Assembly: GCF_005860795.2 (NCBI RefSeq)
Contig: NZ_CP058350.1
Span: forward strand, 2,572,501 to 2,636,500
Reading direction: 5' to 3'
Source: Peteryoungia desertarenae
GTDB taxonomy: Bacteria > Pseudomonadota > Alphaproteobacteria > Rhizobiales > Rhizobiaceae
DNA length: 64,000 nucleotides
The stretch's first letter is position 1. Each line of letters opens with the position of its first letter. Shown here in pieces: positions 18,256 through 27,406 of the stretch. The notes beneath the pieces are model-generated. The model was not told where the DNA came from. It saw nothing but the letters and a program-made list of their open reading frames with translations, and made no database searches. A program made the position numbers and the translations under genes.

Positions 18256-18975
18256 TCATAAAGCAGGCAGGCCCGGTTCGTCTATCTTGATGAGCTTATC
18301 TGGCACGATTTTGGATGAATCGGCAAAACAACGGACGGCATAAGCCTCCACTCCGCGCGTAACTGCTCGGGCAAAGGCACGCCCATAGGCCGGATCAAGA
18401 TCTCCACAAATCCGCAGGCGCTCACAATCATTGCGTTGAACGACAAAGAGCATCGCTGCCCGGTGGCCCGCTTCGACCATATCGCCCAGTTCCTCCAGAT
18501 GTTTGGCGCCTCTCGTTGTCACGCTATCGGGAAACTCCGCGAGCGCCGGACTACGGATGAAATGGACATTCTTGGCCTCCACATAAATGTTCGGTCCGGA
18601 CGCATTCTGAAGCAGGATGTCTATGCGCGAATTCCGCCCATAACGTTGCTCCCGCCTGAGATCGGCAAAGGCGCCAAACTGTGGGACAAGACCCTTCAGG
18701 ATTGCCTCTTCTGCAAGCCGGTTTGGCAGGGCGGTGTTGATCCCGACCACGGTCCCGTCTGTCTCGACCAGTTCCAGTGCGTAGCGGTGCTTGCGGCCGC
18801 TGCCCTCGTGATCGGAAAGCCAGACGCGCGATCCGGGTGCGGTCAATCCTCGCATCGAACCGGTGTTTGGGCAAAAGCCGGTTATCTCGCTGCCGTCAGA
18901 AAGAACTGCGTCAAACAGGAATCGCTTGTAGCGGCGCAAAAGCACCGCAGGTATAAGGGGCGGATCAAATATCAC
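18256..18975 (-). CDS. sfsA: SfsA-family protein, DNA/RNA nuclease-like
   Basis: A 239-residue SfsA with the family motifs [20 protein letters not shown] and YVEAKNVHF. SfsA was first described as a sugar-fermentation stimulation factor and is now regarded as a nuclease-like, DNA-binding protein. The start is a GTG with GAGG about 11 bases upstream; no ATG fits. Forty bases separate it from phaC upstream and map downstream, consistent with a phaC-sfsA-map transcript or close packing. Confidence 0.93.
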   Translation of the reverse strand: MIFDPPLIPAVLLRRYKRFLFDAVLSDGSEITGFCPNTGSMRGLTAPGSRVWLSDHEGSGRKHRYALELVETDGTVVGINTALPNRLAEEAILKGLVPQFGAFADLRREQRYGRNSRIDILLQNASGPNIYVEAKNVHFIRSPALAEFPDSVTTRGAKHLEELGDMVEAGHRAAMLFVVQRNDCERLRICGDLDPAYGRAFARAVTRGVEAYAVRCFADSSKIVPDKLIKIDEPGLPAL

Positions 18976-19014
18976 CGATGCACTGACCTCGGCGGAAGAG
19001 GAAAACCGGTCTCC

Positions 19015-20850
19015 TCAGACACGGGCAAGAACATAGCTTCCAGGTGCATCTGAGATCGCATTCAGCGCATCGCCACCTGGTTTGCGGGCCGGTACCCTTT
19101 CGCTGTTCAAGTTCTCGATCCACCTTTGCCAGTGCGGCCACCAGGAGCCCGGAGTTTCCTTCGCAGACTCGACCCAGCTTTCATAGTCCCCCTTGGGTGC
19201 GCCATTGGTCCAGTATTGGTACTTCTGCTTGTCGGGCGGATTGACGACTCCGGCAATATGGCCAGACCCGCTCAACACATATTCGACGGGTCCACCAAAG
19301 CACTGGCTTCCAATGAATACCGATTTGGCCGGCGCAATGTGGTCTTCGCGCGTCGCCAGATTGTAGATCGGTATCTTCACGTCCTTGAGCAAGAGCGTCT
19401 TGCCTGCAAGCTGCATCTTGCCCTGGCTCAGCGTGTTGTTGAGGTAACAGTTGCGCAGGTAGAAGGAGTGGTTGGCTGCGGCCATCCGGGTGGAATCGGA
19501 GTTCCAGTAAAGCAGGTCGAAGGGCATGGGATCCTGGCCCTTCAGATAGTTGTTGACGAAATAGGGCCAGATCAGCTCTGAGGCACGCAGCATGTTGAAG
19601 GCGGATGCCATCTTGGAGCCATCCAGATAACCGGTCTGCTGCATGCGGTCTTCAAGGCCCTGCAACTGGTCTTCGTCAACGAAGACCTTGAGGTCGCCGG
19701 CATAGGTGAAATCCACTTGCGTGGTAAAGAGCGTCGAGCTTGCAATGCGGCTGTTCTTTTCTTGCGCATGGAGTGCAAGAGTGGCGGCAAGAAGGGTGCC
19801 GCCAACGCAATAGCCAACGCTGTTGACTTCGGTTTCACCGGTCGCCTTTTCGATTGCATCCAGAGCGAAGTCGACGCCCTCGCGAATATAGCTTTCCCAG
19901 TCCTTGTGCGCGTGACGTTCATCCGGGTTTACCCACGAGATTACGAACACGGTGTGTCCCTGGTCGACGCACCATTTGATGAAGCTCTTCTGCGGATTGA
20001 GATCCAGAATGTAGAACTTGTTGATCCAGGGCGGGCAGATCAAGAGCGGTCGTTTCAATACCGTTTCCGTCGTCGCCTCGTATTGCAACACCTCGCAGAC
20101 ATCGCTTTGCGCGATAACCTTGCCGGGCGTGATCGCCATGTTCTGGCCGACAACGAACTTGCTTGTATCGGTCTGCCGCATCCGCAACTCGCCGCGACCC
20201 GCTGCGATGTCTTCCGCCAGCATCTTCATGCCCTTGACGAGGTTGGCGCCGCTGCTTGCCACTGTTTCGCGGTAGAGCTGCGGGTTGGTGGCCACGAAAT
20301 TGGCGGGAGACAGGGCAGCAGTTATCTGGCGCATGTAAAATGCTGCCTTGTGACGCGTATGGTCGTCTAGCCCCTCGGCATCGGTTACGAGTTTCTCCGC
20401 CCATTCGGACAGGACCAGATAGGTTTGTCTCAGAAAGTCGAAGAAAGGATTGCGCTGCCAGTCCTCGTCGGCGAAGCGTTTGTCTTTCGGCAAAGGATCG
20501 GCCACTGCCTGATCGGTAGACGAGAACCGCGTCATGGACCGCGACCACACAGCAAATACGGCACTCAGCAAATGCGTCTGTGCCTCAAGCGTCCGCTTCG
20601 GATCGGCCATCCAGTATTCGGCGACCTTGGACATCGTCTTCACGAGTTCCGTCATCGGTTCCGATACCGGATCAATGATTTCGCCCCGTTCCCGCGGTGC
20701 CAGCCAGGTCGACGCTGCCTTGCCAAGATTCTCAAGGGCCTTCGCGGCATTGACCGCGAGCGCCTGGGGGTCTTTCACGATGTAGGGTTCAATCAACTTC
20801 GGATCGAAACCGGGAGCCGAATGGGCCGCATCTTCGCGTTTCTGGTCCAC
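19015..20850 (-). CDS. phaC: Class I poly(3-hydroxyalkanoate) synthase
   Basis: A 611-residue PhaC that polymerises (R)-3-hydroxybutyryl-CoA into polyhydroxybutyrate on storage granules. The lipase-like box GYCVGG carries the nucleophile Cys348. The partner Asp lies in NLATREDHIAPAKS and the His in GSGHIAGVVNPP, so the triad is intact. The N-terminal ~200 residues form the class I-specific domain. The start is a GTG with GGGGAGG in front. In Sinorhizobium the same gene neighbours an aminotransferase and hom, as here. A phasin gene lies about 21 kb away. Confidence 0.96.
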   Translation of the reverse strand: MDQKREDAAHSAPGFDPKLIEPYIVKDPQALAVNAAKALENLGKAASTWLAPRERGEIIDPVSEPMTELVKTMSKVAEYWMADPKRTLEAQTHLLSAVFAVWSRSMTRFSSTDQAVADPLPKDKRFADEDWQRNPFFDFLRQTYLVLSEWAEKLVTDAEGLDDHTRHKAAFYMRQITAALSPANFVATNPQLYRETVASSGANLVKGMKMLAEDIAAGRGELRMRQTDTSKFVVGQNMAITPGKVIAQSDVCEVLQYEATTETVLKRPLLICPPWINKFYILDLNPQKSFIKWCVDQGHTVFVISWVNPDERHAHKDWESYIREGVDFALDAIEKATGETEVNSVGYCVGGTLLAATLALHAQEKNSRIASSTLFTTQVDFTYAGDLKVFVDEDQLQGLEDRMQQTGYLDGSKMASAFNMLRASELIWPYFVNNYLKGQDPMPFDLLYWNSDSTRMAAANHSFYLRNCYLNNTLSQGKMQLAGKTLLLKDVKIPIYNLATREDHIAPAKSVFIGSQCFGGPVEYVLSGSGHIAGVVNPPDKQKYQYWTNGAPKGDYESWVESAKETPGSWWPHWQRWIENLNSERVPARKPGGDALNAISDAPGSYVLARV

Positions 20851-21011
20851 GCTGTCCTCCCCAGGATCGCATTGAAGTCTTTTGTGTTTGCCTATCCTGC
20901 ATGAAAACGACTAGAAGTTCCAGCGACAGGATGCATAGTCTTTCGTGATAAGATGGCTTTCGCATCCTCAATTTTGAACGGATTTCGAGCGATTGCCGAC
21001 AAGAAGAGACC

Positions 21012-21419
21012 ATGAACCAGCACAGCGAGAGATCAGTTTTGTCCCTTCCGTCCATCTCTTTCTTGATGCTTGTCGTTGCGTTGGCAGCCAGCGGATGCCA
21101 GTCGACCGGGACCTCTGATGGAAACGCGATTGTCTCGGCGCTGGAAGTGAATGTTGACGAACCGGAAACGGTTGTAGACGCGCCTTCGGCCCAAGTGCGT
21201 GGTCGAGATGGCTATCCGACCTTTGCGGGGCCGCTGAATGCGGCCAGTGTGCAGATGAGCAATGAAGAGGCGGCAGCCTTGCAGGCTGAATTGACCGCGC
21301 TTTCAACAGCGCGTGCCTCCGGCTCGCTGACCGAAGCGCAATACCAGCAACGACTGGCGGCGTTGCGCAAGCTTGCCGAACAACATGGCCAGGAAACGCT
21401 CTCGCAGATCGAGAATTAG
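21012..21419 (+). CDS. Small putative lipoprotein
   Basis: A 135-residue protein with a signal sequence ending in a probable lipobox (VVALAASGC, Cys31) and a mature part that is Ala/Glu-rich. The C-terminal 40 residues (LTALSTARASGSLTEAQYQQRLAAL) resemble the short helical SHOCT-type tails found in many bacterial proteins. I do not recognise a function. It is divergent from phaC and precedes the aminotransferase by 227 bases, a gap in which I see no other gene. Confidence 0.7.
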   Translation: MNQHSERSVLSLPSISFLMLVVALAASGCQSTGTSDGNAIVSALEVNVDEPETVVDAPSAQVRGRDGYPTFAGPLNAASVQMSNEEAAALQAELTALSTARASGSLTEAQYQQRLAALRKLAEQHGQETLSQIEN

Positions 21420-21646
21420 CGCTTGCCTTTCGCCCTGATTTTCCGCAAAGCAACAGCAGGGAAACAGCAGCCTTTTCTGGCGAATCCGCGACAAAAGCGA
21501 AATTGCGCCATGATCGGTCGTTAGCGACCCAGATGGGATATGGTTGCCCCTTCCGGTTTTGCGATTCGTTACGGCCCGGGCGACGACATTGGACAACGAA
21601 TCCGCCTGCCGCGGCCTGCGTGCCCGAGCGGTTCCAGGGGTTGAAG

Positions 21647-22864
21647 ATGGAAGAGTTTCATAAAGTCCGGCGTTTGCCGCCCTATGTTTTCGAACAGGTC
21701 AATCGTTTGAAGGCAAGCGCGCGAGCGGGTGGCGCGGACATCATCGACCTTGGGATGGGCAATCCGGACCTTCCAACGCCGCAGGGCATTGTCGATAAGC
21801 TGTGCGAAGTGGTCCAGGATCCGCGGACGCACCGATATTCGTCTTCAAAAGGTATTCCAGGCCTCCGCCGGGCCCAGGCCGCCTATTATGCGCGCCGCTT
21901 CAATGTAAAGCTCAATCCGGACACGCAGGTCGTTGCAACGCTGGGTTCGAAGGAAGGCTTTGCCAACATGGCGCAAGCCATAACCGCACCGGGCGATGTT
22001 ATCCTTTGCCCGAACCCGACCTATCCAATTCACGCCTTTGGATTTCTGATGACCGGGGGCGTCATCCGTTCGATTTCGGTTGAGCCGGACGAGACCTTCT
22101 TCCCGCCGCTTGAGCGGGCAGTACGCCACTCGATTCCGAAGCCTCTCGCTCTCATCTTGAACTATCCTTCAAATCCGACGGCGAAGATCGCGTCGCTGGA
22201 TTTCTACAAGGACGTTATCGCTTTTGCGAAGAAGCATGACATCATCGTACTGTCTGACCTTGCCTATTCCGAGATCTATTTCGACGGTCCGCCGCCGCCG
22301 TCCGTGCTTGAAGTTCCGGGCGCCATGGACTGCACCGTGGAGTTCACCTCAATGTCGAAGACCTTCTCCATGCCCGGTTGGCGCATGGGCTTTGCTGTCG
22401 GCAACGAGCGTCTCATATCTGCGCTGACGCGGGTCAAGTCCTACCTCGACTACGGCGCATTCACGCCGATCCAGGTCGCCGCGACCCATGCTCTCAACGG
22501 CGACGGCTCGGACATTGCCGAAGTACGCAACGTCTATAAGCGCCGCCGCGATGTGATGGTCGATAGTTTCGGCAAGGCTGGTTTCGAAGTTCCGCCGCCG
22601 GCTGCCACCATGTTTGCCTGGGCAAAGATCCCGGAAAAGTTCCGCCATCTCGGCTCGCTTGAGTTCTCGAAGCTTCTGGTCGAAAAGGCTGATGTTGCTG
22701 TCGCGCCGGGAATAGGCTTTGGCGAAATGGGCGATGAATATGTCCGGCTTGCACTGGTTGAGAACGAACACCGCATCCGTCAGGCTGCCCGCAGCATCAA
22801 GAAGTTTCTATCGACCGCTGACGAGACGATGCACAACGTCATATCCCTCAACGCCCACCGTTGA
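21647..22864 (+). CDS. Class I/II aminotransferase (aatC/alaC/LL-DAP type)
   Basis: A 405-residue PLP enzyme of fold type I. The PLP-binding Lys238 lies in SMSKTFSMPGWRMG, and LNYPSNPTA and SDLAYSEIYFDG are the usual cofactor contacts. In rhizobia this locus is called aspartate aminotransferase C or LL-diaminopimelate aminotransferase; alanine/glutamate specificity (AlaC-like) is also possible and cannot be settled by reading. The start at 21647 is chosen because AGGGG precedes it and the conserved MEEFHKVRRLPPYVF begins there. It is followed by hom after 59 bases, suggesting an amino-acid biosynthetic operon. Confidence 0.88.
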   Translation: MEEFHKVRRLPPYVFEQVNRLKASARAGGADIIDLGMGNPDLPTPQGIVDKLCEVVQDPRTHRYSSSKGIPGLRRAQAAYYARRFNVKLNPDTQVVATLGSKEGFANMAQAITAPGDVILCPNPTYPIHAFGFLMTGGVIRSISVEPDETFFPPLERAVRHSIPKPLALILNYPSNPTAKIASLDFYKDVIAFAKKHDIIVLSDLAYSEIYFDGPPPPSVLEVPGAMDCTVEFTSMSKTFSMPGWRMGFAVGNERLISALTRVKSYLDYGAFTPIQVAATHALNGDGSDIAEVRNVYKRRRDVMVDSFGKAGFEVPPPAATMFAWAKIPEKFRHLGSLEFSKLLVEKADVAVAPGIGFGEMGDEYVRLALVENEHRIRQAARSIKKFLSTADETMHNVISLNAHR

Positions 22865-22923
22865 TTTGCGGCGGCCCGCTGCTGGCCGCCAACCATCCAT
22901 TTGATGAAGACCAGGAATAATCC

Positions 22924-24243
22924 ATGGCTGATGCCCTTAAAATCGGCGTGGCGGGACTGGGTACTGTCGGTGCCTCGCTCGTTCGCATCCTCCAGCAGCG
23001 TGCCAATGCCCTTGCCGTAGCCTGCGGTCGCTCGATCCAGGTGACGGCGGTGTCGGCACGGTCGCGCGACAAGGATCGCGGCATCAGCATGGACGGGATT
23101 GCCTGGTTTGATGATCCTGCGGAAATGGCGCGGGATGCCGATATCGACGTCTTCGTGGAACTGATCGGCGGGGCCGAGGGTTCTGCTGACCTGTCTGTAA
23201 GAGCCGCACTCAATCGCGGTCTGCACGTGGTCACCGCCAACAAGGCGCTGCTTGCGCGCTGCGGTGTCGAACTCGCCCAGATGGCTGAGGCCAAGGGCGT
23301 GCTTCTGAATTACGAAGCGGCGGTCGCTGGTGGTATTCCTGTTATCAAGACGTTGCGCGAATCCCTGACTGGTAACAACTTCTCCCGAATCTACGGGATC
23401 ATGAACGGCACCTGCAATTACATCCTCACCCGGATGGAAAAGGAATCGCTGACCTTCGAGGCCTGCCTCCAGGAAGCGCAGCGTCTGGGCTATGCCGAAG
23501 CAGATCCGACTTTCGACATCGAAGGTAATGATACGGCACATAAGCTTTCCATCCTCACGACTCTTGCGTTTGGCTCGGAGATTGCCGCCGATTCGATCTA
23601 CCTTGAAGGCATCAGCAATATCTCGATCGAAGACATTCACGCCGCTCGAGATCTTGGCTATCGGATCAAGCTTCTCGGCGTTGCCCAGCGAACGGAAAGT
23701 GGCATTGAACAGCGGGTGCATCCCACCATGGTGCCGCTGGATTCCGTTATTGCGCAGGTCGATGGTGTCACGAATGCGGTCGCGCTGGAGTCGGATATTC
23801 TCGGCGAACTTCTGATGGTTGGGCCCGGAGCAGGGGGCAATGCGACGGCCTCCGCCGTACTTGGAGACATTACCGATATCGCCAAGAGCCGTCCTGGCGC
23901 GCAGAAGGTTCCGGTTCTGGGGCGTCCGGCCCATCTGCTGGAGCCGTACCGTCAAGCGGCCATGCAGAGCCATGAAGGTGGCTACTTCATCCGTCTGACC
24001 GTTCAGGACCGCACAGGCGTGTTTGCCAGCATTGCGTCCAACATGGCGGCGAATGATATCTCTCTGGAATCAATCGTGCAGCATTCAAAGCAGGCGGCAC
24101 GTCCAGGACAGCACCAGACAATCATCCTGGTGACCCATGCCACCATGGAGAATGCCGTTCGTCGGGCTGTTGCTGCGATCAAGCAGGAAGGCTATCTCGT
24201 GGGTGAGCCGCAGGTGATCCGGATAGAGCGCCCGAAAGGCTGA
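22924..24243 (+). CDS. hom: Homoserine dehydrogenase
   Basis: A 439-residue enzyme reducing aspartate semialdehyde to homoserine, the branch to threonine and methionine. It has an N-terminal NAD(P) loop (GVAGLGTVGASLVRIL), the central KALLA and GIMNGTCNYILTRM segments, and a C-terminal ACT domain (about residues 355-430, VQDRTGVFASIASNMA) that normally gives feedback control by threonine. AGGAATAATCC precedes the ATG. It follows the aminotransferase closely. metC, a later step of the same pathway, lies 12 kb downstream. Confidence 0.96.
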   Translation: MADALKIGVAGLGTVGASLVRILQQRANALAVACGRSIQVTAVSARSRDKDRGISMDGIAWFDDPAEMARDADIDVFVELIGGAEGSADLSVRAALNRGLHVVTANKALLARCGVELAQMAEAKGVLLNYEAAVAGGIPVIKTLRESLTGNNFSRIYGIMNGTCNYILTRMEKESLTFEACLQEAQRLGYAEADPTFDIEGNDTAHKLSILTTLAFGSEIAADSIYLEGISNISIEDIHAARDLGYRIKLLGVAQRTESGIEQRVHPTMVPLDSVIAQVDGVTNAVALESDILGELLMVGPGAGGNATASAVLGDITDIAKSRPGAQKVPVLGRPAHLLEPYRQAAMQSHEGGYFIRLTVQDRTGVFASIASNMAANDISLESIVQHSKQAARPGQHQTIILVTHATMENAVRRAVAAIKQEGYLVGEPQVIRIERPKG

Positions 24244-24300
24244 CGTCGTCGCGACATTTGTGCCGAAACACAGCCGCAAGGTCTTGTTCGCCTCTCGCCA

Positions 24301-24328
24301 TTGACGATTTATCCCGTTACAGTAAATT
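24301..24328 (+). promoter_or_regulatory. Candidate promoter of the small orphan gene
   Basis: TTGACG (24301-24306) and TAAATT (24323-24328) are 16 bases apart, just upstream of a strong ribosome site at 24341-24349. Confidence 0.4.
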
Positions 24329-24353
24329 CGCATTGGTTCTTGGGAGGGAGCGA

Positions 24354-24566
24354 ATGGGAACGAGCACGGCTTGGCGTTCGATGGGGCGGACAGACGGCGC
24401 TTACGGATCAGAGGAGGGGATCAGCCATCCAAGCATGGTCATCGACCAAGGGTCGGTGGAGCCTGTACAGGCCGCAGGCCCGGTGAATAGTGGATGGCTC
24501 CCAATCGGTGTTTTCCCTGTAATTATGGCAGTTCCTTTCGGGGTGGTTGCCTGGCTCCTTGCTTGA
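24354..24566 (+). CDS. Small orphan protein (70 residues) with a C-terminal membrane helix
   Basis: A 70-residue frame whose ATG follows GGGAGGGAG by four to five bases, with a candidate promoter upstream. The first 47 residues are polar; the last 22 (from WLPIGVFPVIM to the end) form one hydrophobic helix, so it could be tail-anchored. I know no relatives. It occupies the spot where, from memory, related rhizobia carry glpX between hom and recJ. The 273 bases that follow (24567-24839) show no further gene. Confidence 0.4.
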   Translation: MGTSTAWRSMGRTDGAYGSEEGISHPSMVIDQGSVEPVQAAGPVNSGWLPIGVFPVIMAVPFGVVAWLLA

Positions 24567-24839
24567 CGCGCCACCATCTCAAGCTTTCTCCATGACAATG
24601 AAGCGTCTGGCCTTGGCGGTGACGATCGTGCTTTGATAAGGGCATTGGTTCTACTGAACTCACGAAGAGCCCTACGTAAAGCCCGATTCTGATACCGTTT
24701 TTCAGCTCAATACTGTAGAAGGCGTGAACCTTTGGTGGTGGGTAAGCCGGTGCGTAAATGCCAGGGTCTTTGCGGGGTTTGTCGCCGACCGGTCCGATCA
24801 CTCGGTGAGTACCAACCTCAGAGCAGTGCAGGAGTTGTC

Positions 24840-26642
24840 ATGTCGGAAGCCGTCGATCCCGTGCCCCGCGCCTTCCTGGGCGTAGAAGCCTCGGTGAGCG
24901 GCCAACGATGGATGTCACGAACGGATCAGGCAGCTCAGAATCGTGCTTTGGCCATGACGCAGGTGCACGGTATTCCCGAACTGGTCGCACGCGTGCTGGC
25001 TGGTCGAGGCGTTGGCGTCGATGAAGCTCCGCAGTTTCTCGATCCGACAATACGGACACTCATGCCGGATCCAGCGACGCTGACAGATTGTGAGGCGGCT
25101 GCCGCCAGGCTGGCCTCGGCCATCATTCGTGCGGAGAAGGTCGCAATCTTCGGCGACTATGACGTTGACGGCGCGGCTTCATCGGCATTGGTGGCGCGAT
25201 TTTTCCGTCACTTCGGTCTGGACGTTGAGATCTATATCCCGGACAGGATTTTCGAGGGTTACGGCCCCAACGCCGCAGCGATTGATCAATTGATCGATCG
25301 AGGCGCAAACCTGATTGTCACCGTCGACTGCGGTTCGACGAGCATTGACGCTTTGCGGGCCGCCGCATCGCGCGCCATTGACGTGGTCGTCATCGACCAC
25401 CATCAGATGGGTCACGAAATGCCATCCTGCCACGCCCTGGTGAACCCGAATCGTGAGGATGATCTTTCGGGGCAGGGGCACCTTTGCGCGGCCGGTGTGG
25501 TTTTTCTTGTGCTGGTCGCCACGCTCCGCCATTTGCGCGATCAGGGCCACCCGCAGGCCCGTTCGCTGGACCTGCTGGCCTGGCTTGATCTTGTCGCTCT
25601 GGCGACCGTCTGTGATGTTGTCCCGCTTAAAGGCCTCAATCGCGCTTATGTCGTAAAGGGTTTGATTGCCGCGCGACATCAGAACAATGCCGGTCTGGCC
25701 GCTCTCTTGAAGGTTGCCGGAATCGGTGGACCGGTCACGCCCTACCATTTCGGCTTCTTGGTTGGGCCGCGCATCAATGCGGGTGGGCGAATCGGAGATG
25801 CGGCCCTCGGGAGCCGGCTTTTGACCATGGATGATGCGGAGCAGGCCAATGAAATCGCCGCTCGCCTTGATGAGCTCAATCGTGAGCGTCAGGCGATGGA
25901 AGCGCAGATGCTGGCTCAGGCGGAAGCGGAAGCCATGGCGGAGTACGGGACCGGCGAAAATGCTTCGGTGATTCTAACGGCTCAGGAAAACTGGCATCCC
26001 GGTATCGTTGGGCTGCTGGCGGCAAGACTGAAGGAGCGGTTCAAACGGCCAGCTTTTGCAATCGCACTTGATTCCTCCGGAAAGGGAACCGGCTCCGGGC
26101 GCTCCATCAACGGGTTTGATCTGGGGCGGATGGTGCGCGCGGCCGTCGACAAGGGATTGCTGGTGAAAGGCGGTGGCCATGCCATGGCGGCCGGTCTGAC
26201 AGTCGAACGGTCAAAACTTGGGCAGCTCAGAGCCTTTTTCGAGGATGCCTCGAGAAACCAGATCGCCGGTCTGGTCGCCAACCAGACGCTGAAGATCGAC
26301 GGAGCCTTGGGCGCATCCGGTGCCACGATCGGTTTGATCGATCAGCTTGAGCATGCAGGTCCATACGGTTCGGGCCATCCTCAACCGATTTTCGCCGTAC
26401 CCGCACACCGTTTGCGCGATGTGCGGCCGGTGGGAACAACACACATCAAGATCACGCTCGAAGCTGCAGATGGCACAAGACTGGAGGGAATTGCGTTTCG
26501 AGCGGCTGAAACCGAACTTGGACATTTTCTGATGAACAGTCGCGGCAATCAGATCCATGTTGCGGGGACGCTCGGCGCAGATCATTGGCAGGGAAATCGC
26601 CGCATACAGCTACGCGTCATCGATGCCGCCAAGGCATCGTGA
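24840..26642 (+). CDS. recJ: RecJ single-strand-specific 5'-3' exonuclease
   Basis: A 600-residue DHH-family exonuclease used in recombination and mismatch repair. The metal-binding motifs GDYDVDGAASSALV, VTVDCGSTS and VIDHHQMGH are in order in the N-terminal half; the DHHA1 part follows with GSGRSINGFDLG and GGHAMAAGLTV, then the OB-like C-terminus. The ATG at 24840 is chosen because GCAGGAG precedes it. The gene appears monocistronic; tRNA-Glu genes follow on the opposite strand. Confidence 0.96.
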   Translation: MSEAVDPVPRAFLGVEASVSGQRWMSRTDQAAQNRALAMTQVHGIPELVARVLAGRGVGVDEAPQFLDPTIRTLMPDPATLTDCEAAAARLASAIIRAEKVAIFGDYDVDGAASSALVARFFRHFGLDVEIYIPDRIFEGYGPNAAAIDQLIDRGANLIVTVDCGSTSIDALRAAASRAIDVVVIDHHQMGHEMPSCHALVNPNREDDLSGQGHLCAAGVVFLVLVATLRHLRDQGHPQARSLDLLAWLDLVALATVCDVVPLKGLNRAYVVKGLIAARHQNNAGLAALLKVAGIGGPVTPYHFGFLVGPRINAGGRIGDAALGSRLLTMDDAEQANEIAARLDELNRERQAMEAQMLAQAEAEAMAEYGTGENASVILTAQENWHPGIVGLLAARLKERFKRPAFAIALDSSGKGTGSGRSINGFDLGRMVRAAVDKGLLVKGGGHAMAAGLTVERSKLGQLRAFFEDASRNQIAGLVANQTLKIDGALGASGATIGLIDQLEHAGPYGSGHPQPIFAVPAHRLRDVRPVGTTHIKITLEAADGTRLEGIAFRAAETELGHFLMNSRGNQIHVAGTLGADHWQGNRRIQLRVIDAAKAS

Positions 26643-26678
26643 AAGGCCGGCCAGAAAGCAGAATTTGTGAGGGTGAAG

Positions 26679-26753
26679 TGGCACGCCCTAGGGGAGTCGA
26701 ACCCCTCTTCCCAGAATGAAAATCTGGTGTCCTAACCGATAGACGAAGGGCGC
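26679..26753 (-). tRNA. tRNA-Glu (anticodon TTC), copy 1
   Basis: A 75-base tRNA read on the minus strand: acceptor GCGCCCT with AGGGCGT (terminal G-U), anticodon loop TTTTCAT, T-loop GTTCGAC, encoded CCA. Identical to the two following copies. Confidence 0.95.
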
Positions 26754-26771
26754 GTGCGCTTCGGTGGCGCC

Positions 26772-26800
26772 CTTATGACCGGAACTTAGGGGTAATGCAA
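26772..26800 (-). promoter_or_regulatory. Candidate promoter of tRNA-Glu copy 1
   Basis: On the minus strand TTGCAT (26795-26800), 17 bases, then CATAAG (26772-26777), which lies 18 bases before the tRNA 5' end. The same layout is found at the other two copies. Confidence 0.6.
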
Positions 26801-26920
26801 GAGGTCTCGTCACCTATGTCGACATTTTTTCCACAGGCATCCGGCATCACTTATCGCAAGCGCAAACAACAACTTGGCTGCGCTGTCATGTGCGTTTTCA
26901 ACCGTGATCGAGGAGTGAAG

Positions 26921-26995
26921 TGGCACGCCCTAGGGGAGTCGAACCCCTCTTCCCAGAATGAAAATCTGGTGTCCTAACCGATAGACGAAGGGCGC
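26921..26995 (-). tRNA. tRNA-Glu (anticodon TTC), copy 2
   Basis: Same 75-base sequence as copy 1, exactly 242 bases further along, with encoded CCA and the same short flanking sequence on both sides. Confidence 0.95.
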
Positions 26996-27012
26996 GTGCG
27001 CTTCGTGACGCT

Positions 27013-27041
27013 CTTATGACGATGCGCGATGACGATGGCAA
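27013..27041 (-). promoter_or_regulatory. Candidate promoter of tRNA-Glu copy 2
   Basis: On the minus strand TTGCCA (27036-27041), 17 bases, then CATAAG (27013-27018), 17 bases before the tRNA 5' end. Confidence 0.6.
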
Positions 27042-27162
27042 GAGGATCGTGCGGAAATCGAACCGATTTTATCCAGGCTTGTGGATAAGAACACCATGCC
27101 GCGACCGCCCAGCCCAACTTAGGGGAAGCAGATCAATACATCGCTTTCAGACTGAGGTGAAG

Positions 27163-27237
27163 TGGCACGCCCTAGGGGAGTCGAACCCCTCTTCCCAGAA
27201 TGAAAATCTGGTGTCCTAACCGATAGACGAAGGGCGC
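27163..27237 (-). tRNA. tRNA-Glu (anticodon TTC), copy 3
   Basis: Same 75-base sequence, again exactly 242 bases from copy 2, with encoded CCA. On the minus strand this is the first of the three. Confidence 0.95.
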
Positions 27238-27254
27238 GTGCGCTTCGTGGCGCC

Positions 27255-27283
27255 CTTATAGTCAGGAGATTTTTTTCCTGCAA
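27255..27283 (-). promoter_or_regulatory. Candidate promoter of tRNA-Glu copy 3
   Basis: On the minus strand TTGCAG (27278-27283), 17 bases, then TATAAG (27255-27260), 17 bases before the tRNA. This is the best match of the three. Confidence 0.65.
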
Positions 27284-27406
27284 GATCAAAATGTGAAAAC
27301 GGTGCAAAAAAGAGTTTTGCTCCCGGATTTGTTGGCGTTTGACGATGAATGTCACATCAGAACAAGGGCTTGGCCGCATTCGTCGGCGAGCGGCATGAGC
27401 CAGGAT

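Noticed and set aside
22780..23973. A 397-codon frame antisense to the aminotransferase-hom junction
   Set aside because: No domain pattern, crosses two well-supported genes on the other strand.
26672..27261. CRISPR-like or transposon repeats because of three identical ~100-bp blocks
   Set aside because: The repeats are complete tRNA-Glu genes with promoters; spacers are not of CRISPR length and no cas genes are present.
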